Shown one piece after another: positions 53,201 through 61,560 of a stretch of 64,000 nucleotides of DNA (positions within the stretch are counted from its first letter, which is position 1; every line of letters starts with the position of its first letter). The translations under genes were made by a program, and so were the position numbers. A model generated the notes under the pieces. The model made no database searches, was not told the origin of the DNA, and saw only the letters and a list, made by a program, of their open reading frames with translations. The stretch comes from Echinicola marina (GTDB lineage: Bacteria; Bacteroidota; Bacteroidia; Cytophagales; Cyclobacteriaceae): NCBI RefSeq assembly GCF_020463795.1, contig NZ_CP080025.1:1243001-1307000 (forward strand), written 5' to 3'.

Positions 53201-53767
53201 ATGGATGACCTGATTTGTGATATCAAAGCCTGTGAACTATGCAAGGAATCCTTGCCATTGGGGCCTAATCCGATTTTAAGTGGAAGCCCCGAGAGTAAAA
53301 TAGTGATCATTGGTCAGGCACCTGGAAAGATAGTTCATGAAACGGGCATTCCCTGGAATGATAAAAGTGGTGACAATCTTAGGAAATGGCTGGGGGTAGA
53401 AAGGGATGTTTTTTATGATGCAGATAAGATCGCCTTGGTACCCATGGGGTTTTGCTATCCAGGAAGGGGTAGGTCTGGAGATTTGCCGCCTAGGCCAGAA
53501 TGCGCGCCTCTTTGGCATCCTAAGCTTTTACGTGAAATGAAACATGTGGCTTTGACCATATTGGTGGGAGCTTATGCCCAAGGCCATTACTTACAAGAAA
53601 AGCGGAACTTAACGGATATTGTGAAGGATTATAAAAAGTATTTGCCTGATTATTTTCCTCTACCGCATCCCTCTCCAAGGAACAATATCTGGCAGGCAAA
53701 AAACCCTTGGTTTGGTGAGCAGGTACTCCCAGCCCTCCAAAAAACAATAAGCGAGGTATTGGGCTAA
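53201..53767 (+). CDS. Uracil-DNA glycosylase family protein, Fe-S type
   Basis: Base-excision repair glycosylase fold of 188 residues. Motif A is GQAPGKIVHETGIPW near 38-52 and motif B is HPSPRNN near the C-terminus. Cys11, Cys14, Cys85 and Cys101 are spaced like the 4Fe-4S ligands of family 4 UDGs. Motif A differs somewhat from classical family 4 (Gln in place of the usual Glu after Gly), so the base specificity is not certain. It begins 222 bp from the divergent PepSY-like gene and precedes pnuC. Confidence 0.78.
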   Translation: MDDLICDIKACELCKESLPLGPNPILSGSPESKIVIIGQAPGKIVHETGIPWNDKSGDNLRKWLGVERDVFYDADKIALVPMGFCYPGRGRSGDLPPRPECAPLWHPKLLREMKHVALTILVGAYAQGHYLQEKRNLTDIVKDYKKYLPDYFPLPHPSPRNNIWQAKNPWFGEQVLPALQKTISEVLG

Positions 53768-53859
53768 AGTTTTGCCCTATTTTATTTAAATATGGTAGGA
53801 TTCTCGCCAATAAATCAGCAATCCTGTTCCTTTTGAATATTTTTTCCCTTATTTCGGGC

Positions 53860-54480
53860 ATGGATTGGCAATGGATCATAGATGGATTTGTAGCTGGCTT
53901 GCAACAAATGACCTGGCTGGAAGGTGTCGCAGTGTTTTTTGGTATTGCTAGTGTGTATTTCTCCATGCGCGAAAATATCTGGGTCTATCCCACTGGCATC
54001 ATCAGTACTTTGATCTATGTGTGGATTTGTCTCCAAGTGAAACTATATGCAGATATGGGGATCAATGCCTATTACTTTTCCATGTCCATATTTGGCTGGT
54101 ACGTCTGGACGCATCCCAAAGCAGGCAAGGAAGTGCTTCCTGTTACTTGGCTAAAATGGAAAGGATGGGTGTTTTCTGTTTTGCTATTATTGGTGTCCTA
54201 TGGCATATTGTATTATGTGCTTTCCAATTTAACGGATAGCGATGTACCTTATTGGGATGCTTTTACCACTTCTTCTGCCTTTGTGGGAATGTATTTGATG
54301 GCTAAGAAAAAAGTGGAAAACTGGATAGCATGGATCATCACCGATTTGGTTTCTGTGCCATTATACTTCTATAAAGGATTAATTTTAACCTCATTTCAAT
54401 TTTTGTTTTTCACAGTTTTGGCAATTATCGGCCTGATTGCCTGGATCAAATCAGCAAAAAACTATGCAAGGGAAGCCTAA
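53860..54480 (+). CDS. pnuC: Nicotinamide riboside transporter
   Basis: Inner-membrane facilitator for nicotinamide riboside, with trapping by phosphorylation inside. About 206 residues in seven hydrophobic segments carry the PnuC blocks WVYPTGIISTLIYVWICLQV, YADMGINAYYFSMSIFGWYV and NWIAWIITDLVSVPLYFYKG. ATG 53860 (MDWQWII) is preferred; a TTG at 53833 is in frame. It overlaps the NadR-type kinase gene by 17 bp, which supports transport plus phosphorylation as a unit. Confidence 0.9.
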   Translation: MDWQWIIDGFVAGLQQMTWLEGVAVFFGIASVYFSMRENIWVYPTGIISTLIYVWICLQVKLYADMGINAYYFSMSIFGWYVWTHPKAGKEVLPVTWLKWKGWVFSVLLLLVSYGILYYVLSNLTDSDVPYWDAFTTSSAFVGMYLMAKKKVENWIAWIITDLVSVPLYFYKGLILTSFQFLFFTVLAIIGLIAWIKSAKNYAREA

Positions 54481-55003
54481 AAAGGTGGTCATCATTGGCC
54501 CAGAATCCACTGGTAAGAGTACGCTATCCCATGCATTGGCGCAGCACTATAAGGAGCCTTGGGTGGAGGAATTTGCAAGGGGATATATAGAAAGCTTGAA
54601 TAGAGAATACCAGTATGCAGATTTGTTGGAGATCGCCCAAGGCCAGATGAAAATGGAAGATGCCAAAGCCCAAGAAGCAAAAGATTTGCTTTTTTGTGAT
54701 ACAGATCTTCATGTAATTCAGGTTTGGAGTGAACACAAATATAGAAAGACCGCCTCTTGGGTTTTGGAAGAAATCAAAAAGAGGGCTTATGATTTATACC
54801 TTTTGACCGATATTGATATTCCCTGGGAAGCAGACCCACAGCGTGAACACCCTGAACCAGATATGAGGCAGTTTTTCTATGATTGGTATGAACGTTTGTT
54901 GTCGGGTACCGGCGTGCCAGTGGCGAAGATTTCAGGCAATTTGCAGCAAAGATTGGCCAAATCCATAGCTGCGATTGAGGAAAATTTTCTTAAAGTTCGT
55001 TAA
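54464..55003 (+). CDS. NadR-type nicotinamide riboside kinase (P-loop ATPase)
   Basis: A 179-residue kinase of the NadR C-terminal (AAA_28) type. The P-loop GPESTGKST is at 12-20, and WVEEFARGYIESLNREY and DLLFCDTDLHVIQVWSEHKY match the NadR kinase domain. The terminal WYERLLSGTGVP is also typical. It should phosphorylate nicotinamide riboside to NMN. The adenylyltransferase half of full NadR is absent, so NMN to NAD would need another enzyme. ATG 54464 lies inside pnuC. Confidence 0.85.
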   Translation: MQGKPKKVVIIGPESTGKSTLSHALAQHYKEPWVEEFARGYIESLNREYQYADLLEIAQGQMKMEDAKAQEAKDLLFCDTDLHVIQVWSEHKYRKTASWVLEEIKKRAYDLYLLTDIDIPWEADPQREHPEPDMRQFFYDWYERLLSGTGVPVAKISGNLQQRLAKSIAAIEENFLKVR

Positions 55004-55149
55004 AACTTTTAGGCTTACTCTCGGCATTACTACTTTTAAAAGCAGAAATTAACGCAACTAAACAGGTTTTATCTCTCGACTAAGATGATAACCCCAGCAA
55101 TTACTGGTAACAAGGCAATCTGATTCCTATTTATCCGTTGTAATTATGG

Positions 55150-55157
55150 TATCTTTG
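55150..55157 (+). promoter_or_regulatory. Candidate -7 element of the desaturase gene
   Basis: TATCTTTG matches TAnnTTTG and lies 72 bp before the desaturase ATG. The -33 element is unclear. Confidence 0.4.
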
Positions 55158-55228
55158 ACAAAAGGTGTCTTGACTTGTCCCTCCTGAGGTCCCGCTCAAT
55201 TTCCCCTCTTTACTATATCAACTATTAT

Positions 55229-56299
55229 ATGATGGCTACGCCAAAATTCTCAAGACCAGATATTTCATTTCACCTAGAATTGAAAAAAAGAATCAGCACC
55301 TACTTTAAAGAAATAGGTTGTTCCCAAACAGGCAATTCTCAATTATTTATCAAAGCAAGTATTCTTGTACTGGCCTTTATCCTGCTTTATGTACACGTAC
55401 TCTTCTTTACACCTCATTGGGCCATTGCATTGATCGAGTGTGTAATATTAGGCGCTTTGACAGCTTCTATAGGTTTTAATGTCATGCATGATGGGGCTCA
55501 TGGAAGTTTCAGTAAATATGCTTGGCTAAATAAGGCAGCAGGCATGTCCATCAATTTTCTCGGCGCCAACGTCTATATGTGGAAGACCAAACATAATATA
55601 GTGCATCACTCCTATACCAATGTGGAAGGGGTGGATGACGATATGAATGCAAGGCCGTTTTTGAGACTTTGTCCAGCACAGAAAAGGTATAAAATCCACC
55701 GTTTTCAGCATTATTATTTTATCCTGACCTATTCCCTACTGTATTTATACTGGGTGTTTTTTACGGATTATAAGAAGTATGTGACCAAAAAAGTAGGGCC
55801 GATACCCATTCAAAAAATGAAAATCATGGACCATGTCTCCTTTTGGGGATTTAAACTGGTGCATGCTGCTTTGTTTATCGCATTACCAATTTATTTACTT
55901 GGCTTTTTACCCTGGCTGGTTGGTTTTACGGTATACGGCCTATTTGCGGGACTGATGTTGACCGTCGTTTTTCAATTAGCACATAGCTTAGAGGAAACCT
56001 CTTTTCCCATACCAAATATTCAGACCAATAAACTGGAAGATGAATGGGCCGTTCACCAGTTGAAGACCACAGCCAACTTTGCGACCAATAACAAGGTGAT
56101 TTCCTGGGTATTGGGAGGCTTGAACTTTCAAGTAGAGCACCATCTGTTTCCTAAAATTTCCCATATCCATTATCCTGCGATAAGCAAGATCATCAAACAA
56201 GCTTGTTTGGAATATAACATCCCTTATCTGGAACATCCCAAAATGAGATTGGCTTTTGTCTCTCACGTGAAACACCTAAGGGTACTTGGGAAAGCCTAA
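55229..56299 (+). CDS. Membrane fatty acid desaturase
   Basis: A di-iron acyl-lipid/acyl-CoA desaturase of 356 residues. Its three His boxes are HDGAH, HNIVHH and VEHHLFP, the Gln/Val-Glu-His-His form typical of front-end and DesA3-like enzymes. Four membrane helices are visible in pairs. It introduces a double bond into a fatty acyl chain, which adjusts membrane fluidity. The regiospecificity is not readable. The frame is open from 55175, but MMATPKFSRPD at 55229 is the likely start. A plus-strand terminator follows. Confidence 0.88.
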   Translation: MMATPKFSRPDISFHLELKKRISTYFKEIGCSQTGNSQLFIKASILVLAFILLYVHVLFFTPHWAIALIECVILGALTASIGFNVMHDGAHGSFSKYAWLNKAAGMSINFLGANVYMWKTKHNIVHHSYTNVEGVDDDMNARPFLRLCPAQKRYKIHRFQHYYFILTYSLLYLYWVFFTDYKKYVTKKVGPIPIQKMKIMDHVSFWGFKLVHAALFIALPIYLLGFLPWLVGFTVYGLFAGLMLTVVFQLAHSLEETSFPIPNIQTNKLEDEWAVHQLKTTANFATNNKVISWVLGGLNFQVEHHLFPKISHIHYPAISKIIKQACLEYNIPYLEHPKMRLAFVSHVKHLRVLGKA

Positions 56300-56331
56300 A
56301 GGCAACTCAATGAGTTTTGAAAATAAGCAGG

Positions 56332-56365
56332 GCCGCATCATGTTTTGATGGTGCGGCTTATTTAT
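56332..56365 (+). terminator. Desaturase gene terminator
   Basis: GCCGCATCAT (56332-56341) pairs with ATGGTGCGGC (56348-56357), with one wobble. TTATTTATT follows. Confidence 0.75.
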
Positions 56366-56805
56366 TGAATAGCTAAAAAACCCATCCTTGCCCTGGGCCA
56401 AATGATTATGGAGATCTAACTGATGTAACATTTTTAACGGCTTCAATTTAACCCATATTTAACCCAGGGCAAACCCGTATTTAACCCGTGTTTTGCTTAT
56501 CTAAGAGCCATGATAATCTATGCTTGAGGTAAGCATGTATTTTCCTAGACTTTGGTTCCAAAGCTGGTAATAAAATCGAAGATATTTAGCTTAGTAGATA
56601 ATTTAAACAGTTCACTGACAGGACTGTCTGTACGAGCGCACCTCCCAAAACAGTAATTAATAAAAAACCCCTCCACACTCTTGGCGCTAAATACTTTTCT
56701 CTCGCTAAGGTTTAAATACAACTAGTCATGTTTTTAAAAAATCCCTCTGCAAACTTCGCATAACCTTTACCGTCCTTTGTGTGGGATGCTTTTTATCTAT
56801 TCTCT
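56366..56805. other. 440-bp spacer between desaturase and AEC genes
   Basis: No gene is supported. It contains the 11-bp-phased repeat at 56446-56489, the inverted repeat ATGCTT/AAGCAT at 56520-56536 and the palindrome CTTTGGTTCCAAAG at 56550-56563. Nothing else stands out. Confidence 0.5.
56446..56489 (+). repeat. Four 11-bp-phased ATTTAACCC-type repeats
   Basis: ATTTAACCC occurs exactly at 56446, 56457 and 56479. The missing 56468 position holds a degenerate copy (GGCAAACCC). The 11-bp period puts each copy on nearly the same DNA face. The role is unknown, and a binding site for a repeat-recognising protein is an inference. Confidence 0.6.
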
Positions 56806-57711
56806 CTATCCCACCAAATAGTACCAACCCAATAGGGTAATGAAAGAAAGAGGAATGCCTATCCCTACCAATAGAGATGCCAGTTTGGGATTGAGCTCAT
56901 GGTTGATGGCAATGATCGAACCAGTGATCATGGGAGCCATGGCGGTTTCCATTACACTGACCTTATAGAGTATGCCATAGGTGGGCAGCACAAGCTGATA
57001 AACAAAAAAAATCAGGCAGGGAATCAACAATAGTTTATAGCCCAACCCATACCAAAGTGGTTTTAGGGAAAGGGTTTCGGCATTGATCTTAACCTGAAGC
57101 CCCACCGAAATCAAGGCTATCGGGGTCAAGGTCCCTGCAAAGGCCTGAAGAATCTCATGCATGGTTCCGGAGAACTGCAAGTCGAATATATTCATTCCCA
57201 ATGCAATTAGGAAAAAGATAAAAGGGGGAAATGTCAGGATCTTTTTGGTCACATCTCTTTTGCGCTTCTTTTCGTGACCATAGATAGAAGCTACAATAAT
57301 CGCAATGCTACTAACAATGATAAAGGATCCCGCTTGATCGACCATTAAGGCGATCTTGAGTCCTTCACTCCCATATAATGCTTCAATGATCGGAAAACCT
57401 ATAAAGGAGGTATTGGCCAGCCCCGGAACGATGATCAGGCAGCCTGTAGTGGCTTTGCTCCAACCCAACTTTTTTCCTAGACTACCAAAAAGCAGCCAGG
57501 ACAGCCCAAAACTGACCCATGCTGTAAGCACAGGCAATAATAAGCGAACTGACAGTACAGTATCCGGTATATGCAATAAAGCCAATGCCGGCAAAACAAT
57601 ATAAATTAAGTAAGTATTCAGTGTCTTGGGAGCATCTTTCGGTAGTTCCTTTAGCTGTTGAAGTAGTATGCCAATGATGAGACAAAGAATAACAAGGAGA
57701 ATGTTGGTCAT
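56806..57711 (-). CDS. AEC family transporter
   Basis: A 301-residue inner-membrane carrier with about ten helices in two inverted halves, of the auxin-efflux-carrier family (relatives of MdcF and MleP-type carriers for organic acids or malonate). Recognisable stretches are GCLIIVPGLANTSFIGFPII with the family Asn, and ETAMAPMITGSIIAINHELN in the second half. Substrate unknown. A single gene. Confidence 0.85.
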   Translation of the reverse strand: MTNILLVILCLIIGILLQQLKELPKDAPKTLNTYLIYIVLPALALLHIPDTVLSVRLLLPVLTAWVSFGLSWLLFGSLGKKLGWSKATTGCLIIVPGLANTSFIGFPIIEALYGSEGLKIALMVDQAGSFIIVSSIAIIVASIYGHEKKRKRDVTKKILTFPPFIFFLIALGMNIFDLQFSGTMHEILQAFAGTLTPIALISVGLQVKINAETLSLKPLWYGLGYKLLLIPCLIFFVYQLVLPTYGILYKVSVMETAMAPMITGSIIAINHELNPKLASLLVGIGIPLSFITLLGWYYLVG

Positions 57712-57820
57712 GAATTAAAAATTAAAGAAGTGAGGCCGATTATTAACAGAAACATAACTTATTACTGATCAATACTTTATTTAATATTCACTTTATTTGA
57801 AATAATAAAAAGCCAAGATA

Positions 57821-58051
57821 ATGACAAAAGTAGTACCCATGCTGATTGAAGATCAATGTATCATTCAATTGTCCCAGTTATCAATAGATCAGCAAAACGA
57901 CCTCCGAAGTTTTTTGCCACAGAACAGTGTGAAGAAAATCAATTTTCAGGGCATTGAATTAACTGACTGTATAGAATTTGAAACTTATGAATATTGGCTA
58001 AACATTGCCCAGCTAGATCAAAACAGCGCTTATACCATCTGGGACCTATAA
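57821..58051 (+). CDS. Hypothetical small protein
   Basis: A 76-residue ORF with no signal peptide or membrane helix. It is acidic and hydrophobic-patterned (CIIQLSQLSIDQQNDLRSFL, then EFETYEYWLNIAQLDQNSAY). I do not recognise a family. It is convergent with the next gene, and the two stop codons abut with no base between. Its ATG follows an AT-rich spacer shared with the AEC carrier promoter. It may be real, but the support is only an intact frame of plausible composition. Confidence 0.45.
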   Translation: MTKVVPMLIEDQCIIQLSQLSIDQQNDLRSFLPQNSVKKINFQGIELTDCIEFETYEYWLNIAQLDQNSAYTIWDL

Positions 58052-58426
58052 TCAAAGCATTCCAAAATTCTTTCTCTTCTCCGTAAAATATTCCTCTAGC
58101 TGAGGGTATACATTGCTTTTTGCTTCAGGAATACCAGACAGGGTAAGGTTCATATCCCCTTTTGTACTATTGTCTACCACTTCCAAGGTCTCTATCAGAA
58201 AAATAAATTCCTGCAAGGTCAATGGCTTTTGGGATTTTTCTGGACTGAGATCAAACTCATTGCCATAAAAGTCCACGACTTCATAATAAATTTTGCCATC
58301 CAAAGGCGCTGCATAAATACTTATTTCTTCTCCCCAATGACTTTCCGGATAGGAGAGTTTGGCCAGCAAGGCTGAAGGGCCTGTGCCGTCGAAATAGCTC
58401 TTAGGGGCAAATTCAAAATCAATCAT
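58052..58426 (-). CDS. Hypothetical protein
   Basis: A 124-residue soluble protein of unrecognised family. It starts MIDFEFAPKSYFDGTGP, has beta-rich blocks (EEISIYAAPLDGKIYYEVVD, NEFDLSPEKSQKPLTLQEFI) and ends with EEYFTEKRKNFGML. No catalytic motif, signal or membrane segment. Composition and codon use look ordinary, so I take it as a real gene. It directly abuts the convergent 76-aa ORF. Confidence 0.6.
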   Translation of the reverse strand: MIDFEFAPKSYFDGTGPSALLAKLSYPESHWGEEISIYAAPLDGKIYYEVVDFYGNEFDLSPEKSQKPLTLQEFIFLIETLEVVDNSTKGDMNLTLSGIPEAKSNVYPQLEEYFTEKRKNFGML

Positions 58427-58502
58427 AGCAATCTCTTGTTGAACCCAAAGTTAGGATAAATGCAAAGTTTATTCAAACTGGCCTTTGCGTTTATGATTGG
58501 TT

Positions 58503-58786
58503 TTATCTTGCCTCTTTCATTATGACCGTTTCTAATGCCGAAAAGAATATAAAAAGGAATAAAGTAAGCAGTAGGGGAACAAAGAAAAACATAAAATTAT
58601 AAGCAATTTCATTAGGTTGACTTATAAATTTAATGCCAAACACATTAAACTTTACCTCTGTATTCAAGACACTTCCACTAATTAATCCAATAGAAGCAGC
58701 AGCTAAAAGTCCAGCTATAAGTGAAAGAACAAGTCTAAGTGAATGAATATTGAAAGTTGATTTATGAAATTATTTTTAATAACCAT
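58503..58786 (-). pseudogene. Two-helix membrane protein ORF, apparently frameshifted near its start
   Basis: Minus-strand codons 58769-58503 give 88 residues ending in TVIMKEAR and stop. They contain two strong membrane helices (LVLSLIAGLLAAASIGLISG and FMFFFVPLLLTLFLFIFFSA) joined by a polar loop (NTEVKFNVFGIKFISQPNEI). No ATG, GTG or TTG precedes the first helix in this frame. An ATG at 58784-58786, 11 nt after the Cys-rich peptide stop, opens a frame (MVIKNNFINQLSIF) that would join the membrane frame after a one-base shift. A base deletion, a sequencing error or a non-standard start could explain this. Family not recognised. Confidence 0.5.
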
Positions 58787-58797
58787 CGTATTGCAAA

Positions 58798-58953
58798 TTA
58801 ACATTTACAATCTGTACCTACGCAGAAATAACAATCTGAACCACAGATACAAAAATAAGAAGAACTTCCGCATGTTCCTTCCTCTAAACACTTTTCCCCT
58901 GGACACAAAATCAAATTGAGATAAACACTTATAATCAATAACGAAATTTGCAC
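58798..58953 (-). CDS. Short cysteine-rich peptide with hydrophobic leader
   Basis: A 51-residue ORF from GTG at 58951-58953, or 46 from TTG at 58936-58938. The first 16 residues are hydrophobic (MQISLLIISVYLNLIL), like a short export leader or membrane helix. The remaining 35 residues hold nine cysteines at 17, 22, 28, 35, 37, 41, 44, 49 and 51, with Gly, Ser, Asp and Glu between them and almost no hydrophobic core. Candidates are a secreted disulfide-rich peptide, a metal-binding peptide or a peptide-natural-product precursor. No modifying enzyme is adjacent. The frame lies 11 nt upstream of the ATG of the membrane ORF. I do not recognise a family and expression is unproven. Confidence 0.45.
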   Translation of the reverse strand: MQISLLIISVYLNLILCPGEKCLEEGTCGSSSYFCICGSDCYFCVGTDCKC

Positions 58954-58977
58954 AATTTGAAGAAGGCTACATGGCCT

Positions 58978-59020
58978 AGGTTTCCTGTTCTTTTAATCAA
59001 TGGAAAAGAACAGGAAACCT
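58978..59020. repeat. Perfect 17-bp inverted repeat upstream of the Cys-rich ORF
   Basis: AGGTTTCCTGTTCTTTT (58978-58994) and its exact complement (59004-59020) flank a 9-nt loop. No T run follows on either strand, so it is not a standard terminator. It is 25 bp before the GTG start on the minus strand. It could be an operator, a leader hairpin or a remnant of a mobile element end. Confidence 0.7.
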
Positions 59021-59280
59021 AAAGAAATATATTTAATTTTTGGATACGGACAACATTTCAGACACACATAAAACTCTATTGGTCAGCAGAAAAGGCCAAT
59101 ATTCCTTTTGCAAAAAGCCAAATATATAGTGCCATTTTAAAGGTCGCAAAAATCATAATTATTTCATCTTTGTGCTTTTTAAAAACAAATAAGCATCGTC
59201 TTCAATAAAAGCAAAATCAAAATTTCGGGAAAAGTAATTTTAGGCATTAATAATTTATGCACAAGCAATTTCTTAATCAA
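59021..59280. other. AT-rich spacer before the glyA promoter
   Basis: No ORF, RNA gene or strong hairpin is seen here. The right end leads into the glyA promoter. Confidence 0.4.
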
Positions 59281-59311
59281 TTGGATAATACATTGTTTCG
59301 AACTAATTTTG
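59281..59311 (+). promoter_or_regulatory. Candidate glyA promoter
   Basis: TAATTTTG (59304-59311) matches TAnnTTTG. The TTGG at 59281-59284 (preceded by AA) gives a -33 element with a 19-bp spacer. The start point would be near 59318, about 100 bp before the glyA ATG. Confidence 0.55.
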
Positions 59312-59416
59312 GGCAGCCAAAAATATATCCATCCATTTCCGGCTTAACCATTGGATTTGATGGAAAACCCCAAATTATTTTGGACAGAAAAAGACTGTAA
59401 AAATAAGCGCATACTC

Positions 59417-60685
59417 ATGAAAAGAGACCAGGTAATATTTGACCTAATCCAAAAAGAAGAAGATCGTCAGAAAAGAGGCATTGAGTTAATCGCCTCAGAA
59501 AACTTCACCAGCAAGCAGGTGATGGAAGCTGCCGGAAGTGTATTGACCAACAAATATGCTGAAGGGCTTCCGAAGAAGCGTTACTATGGAGGTTGTGAAG
59601 TGGTGGATGATATCGAGCAGATTGCTATCGACCGTGCCAAGGAGCTTTTCGGCGCCACTTGGGCCAATGTCCAGCCTCACTCTGGTGCACAAGCCAATGC
59701 AGCCGTATTTTTGGCTTGCCTGAATCCTGGTGATAGTATTCTAGGTTTTGATCTTTCTCATGGTGGTCACCTTACCCATGGTTCTCCAGTGAATTTCTCC
59801 GGTAAAAACTATAAGCCTAACTTCTATGGCGTAGAAGAAGAGACTGGTGTGATCGATATGGACAAAGTAGCTGAAAAAGCCAGAGAAGTTCAGCCAAAAT
59901 TGATCATCTGCGGTGCTTCCGCCTATAGCCGTGACTGGGATTATGCCCGATTCAGAGAAATTGCCGATGAGGTTGGTGCTTTATTATTGGCTGATATCTC
60001 TCACCCTGCTGGTTTGATAGCCAGAGGCCTTTTGAATGATCCATTGGAGCATTGTCATATTGTGACCACTACCACTCACAAGACCCTTAGAGGTACTAGA
60101 GGTGGTTTGATCATGATGCGTGAAGATTTCGATAATCCATTCGGATTGAAGAATCCTAAAGGAGAATTGAGAAAAATGACTCAATTATTGGATTCTGCTG
60201 TATTCCCTGGTATGCAAGGTGGTCCATTGGAACACATCATCGCTGCCAAAGCCGTTGCTTTCCAAGAGGCGCTTTCTGACGAATACATGGAGTATGTACT
60301 TCAGGTGAAGAAAAATGCTTCCGTGATGGCAGATGCTTTTGTGGAAAAAGGTTATAAACTGATTTCTGGCGGTACAGATAACCACTTAATGTTAATTGAC
60401 CTCAGAAACAAAGATCTTTCTGGTAAAATCGCTGAGGAGACCTTAGGCAAGGTGGATATCACCATCAACAAAAACATGGTGCCATTCGATACCCGTTCGC
60501 CTTTTGTAACATCAGGAATGAGGGTAGGTACAGCCGCTATCACAACCCGAGGACTCAAAGAAGCTGATATGGTAAAAATAGTCAACCTTATCGATAAAGC
60601 TTTGATGAACCATGAAGATGAAGCTGTTCTTGCTGAGATCAAGAAAGAGGTAAATGATTGGATGGTTCAGTTTCCATTGTACTAA
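59417..60685 (+). CDS. glyA: Serine hydroxymethyltransferase
   Basis: PLP enzyme that interconverts serine and glycine and supplies methylene-tetrahydrofolate. From ATG 59417 it has 422 residues: [20 protein letters not shown] near the start, [36 protein letters not shown], the PLP Lys in [13 protein letters not shown], and [20 protein letters not shown]. An in-frame start at 59351 would add 22 residues that do not look like the family. tatC and rpiB follow closely, so one operon is likely. Confidence 0.96.
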   Translation: MKRDQVIFDLIQKEEDRQKRGIELIASENFTSKQVMEAAGSVLTNKYAEGLPKKRYYGGCEVVDDIEQIAIDRAKELFGATWANVQPHSGAQANAAVFLACLNPGDSILGFDLSHGGHLTHGSPVNFSGKNYKPNFYGVEEETGVIDMDKVAEKAREVQPKLIICGASAYSRDWDYARFREIADEVGALLLADISHPAGLIARGLLNDPLEHCHIVTTTTHKTLRGTRGGLIMMREDFDNPFGLKNPKGELRKMTQLLDSAVFPGMQGGPLEHIIAAKAVAFQEALSDEYMEYVLQVKKNASVMADAFVEKGYKLISGGTDNHLMLIDLRNKDLSGKIAEETLGKVDITINKNMVPFDTRSPFVTSGMRVGTAAITTRGLKEADMVKIVNLIDKALMNHEDEAVLAEIKKEVNDWMVQFPLY

Positions 60686-60701
60686 GAAAAGTTAGAATTA
60701 A

Positions 60702-61550
60702 GTGGCATTAGATCAATACAGAGAAGAAGAGGAAGAAGAAGAAGGAATGTCGTTTCTGGATCATTTGGAGCAATTGCGCTGGCATTTGGTCCGATCCATA
60801 GCTGCAGTACTTATTTTCTCCGTACTTGCTTTCCTTTCCAAGAGTATCGTATTTGGGCAAATTATACTAGGCCCTTCTAAGGTAGATTTCTTTACCTATA
60901 GAATGCTGTGCAAAGTGTCTGAAGCCTTAGGGATTTCAGCATTATGTATAGACGAACTCCCATTTATTTTGCAGAGCCGGCAGATGACTGGCCAATTCTC
61001 CATGCACATGACTTCGAGTTTGGTCGTGGGACTTATAGTGGCCTTCCCTTATGTGTTTTGGGAGATTTGGAGATTTATCAGCCCTGGGCTTTATGATAAG
61101 GAAAGAAAGGCAGCTCGTGGAGCGGTTTTCTTTGTTAGCTTGTTATTCTTTATGGGAGCGGCTTTTGGGTATTATATATTGTCCCCATTGTCCATCAATT
61201 TCCTATCCAACTATAGACTGGATCCTTCCATTGCCAATGAATTCGACATTACCTCGTATATCTCTACTTTGGTCATGTTGGTATTGGCTTCTGCGGTGAT
61301 GTTCCAACTGCCTGTGGTAATTTATTTCTTATCGATGTCTGGATTGGTTACTTCAGGAATGTTAAAATCTTACAGGAGACATGCCGTAGTAATTATATTG
61401 GTTCTCTCAGCCGTTATTACTCCTCCGGATGTGATCAGCCAGCTATTGATTGCCATGCCCATTTTGGTGCTGTATGAAGCTGGAATCATGATTGCCAAGC
61501 GACTGGAAAAGAGAAAAAGAGAGGAAGAAGCATTAATAGAAAACGATTAA
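60702..61550 (+). CDS. tatC: Sec-independent protein translocase TatC
   Basis: Core receptor of the twin-arginine export system. The 282 residues have an acidic start (EEEEEEEGMS), the family opening SFLDHLEQLRWHLVRS, six membrane helices, FPYVFWEIWRFISPGLYDKE and a charged cytosolic tail (KRLEKRKREEEALIEND). The start is GTG 60702, 16 bp after glyA. No tatA is adjacent. An extended periplasmic loop after helix 1 (about 45-95) is present, as in many Bacteroidota TatC. Confidence 0.95.
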   Translation: MALDQYREEEEEEEGMSFLDHLEQLRWHLVRSIAAVLIFSVLAFLSKSIVFGQIILGPSKVDFFTYRMLCKVSEALGISALCIDELPFILQSRQMTGQFSMHMTSSLVVGLIVAFPYVFWEIWRFISPGLYDKERKAARGAVFFVSLLFFMGAAFGYYILSPLSINFLSNYRLDPSIANEFDITSYISTLVMLVLASAVMFQLPVVIYFLSMSGLVTSGMLKSYRRHAVVIILVLSAVITPPDVISQLLIAMPILVLYEAGIMIAKRLEKRKREEEALIEND

Positions 61551-61560
61551 TAGTAAAATC

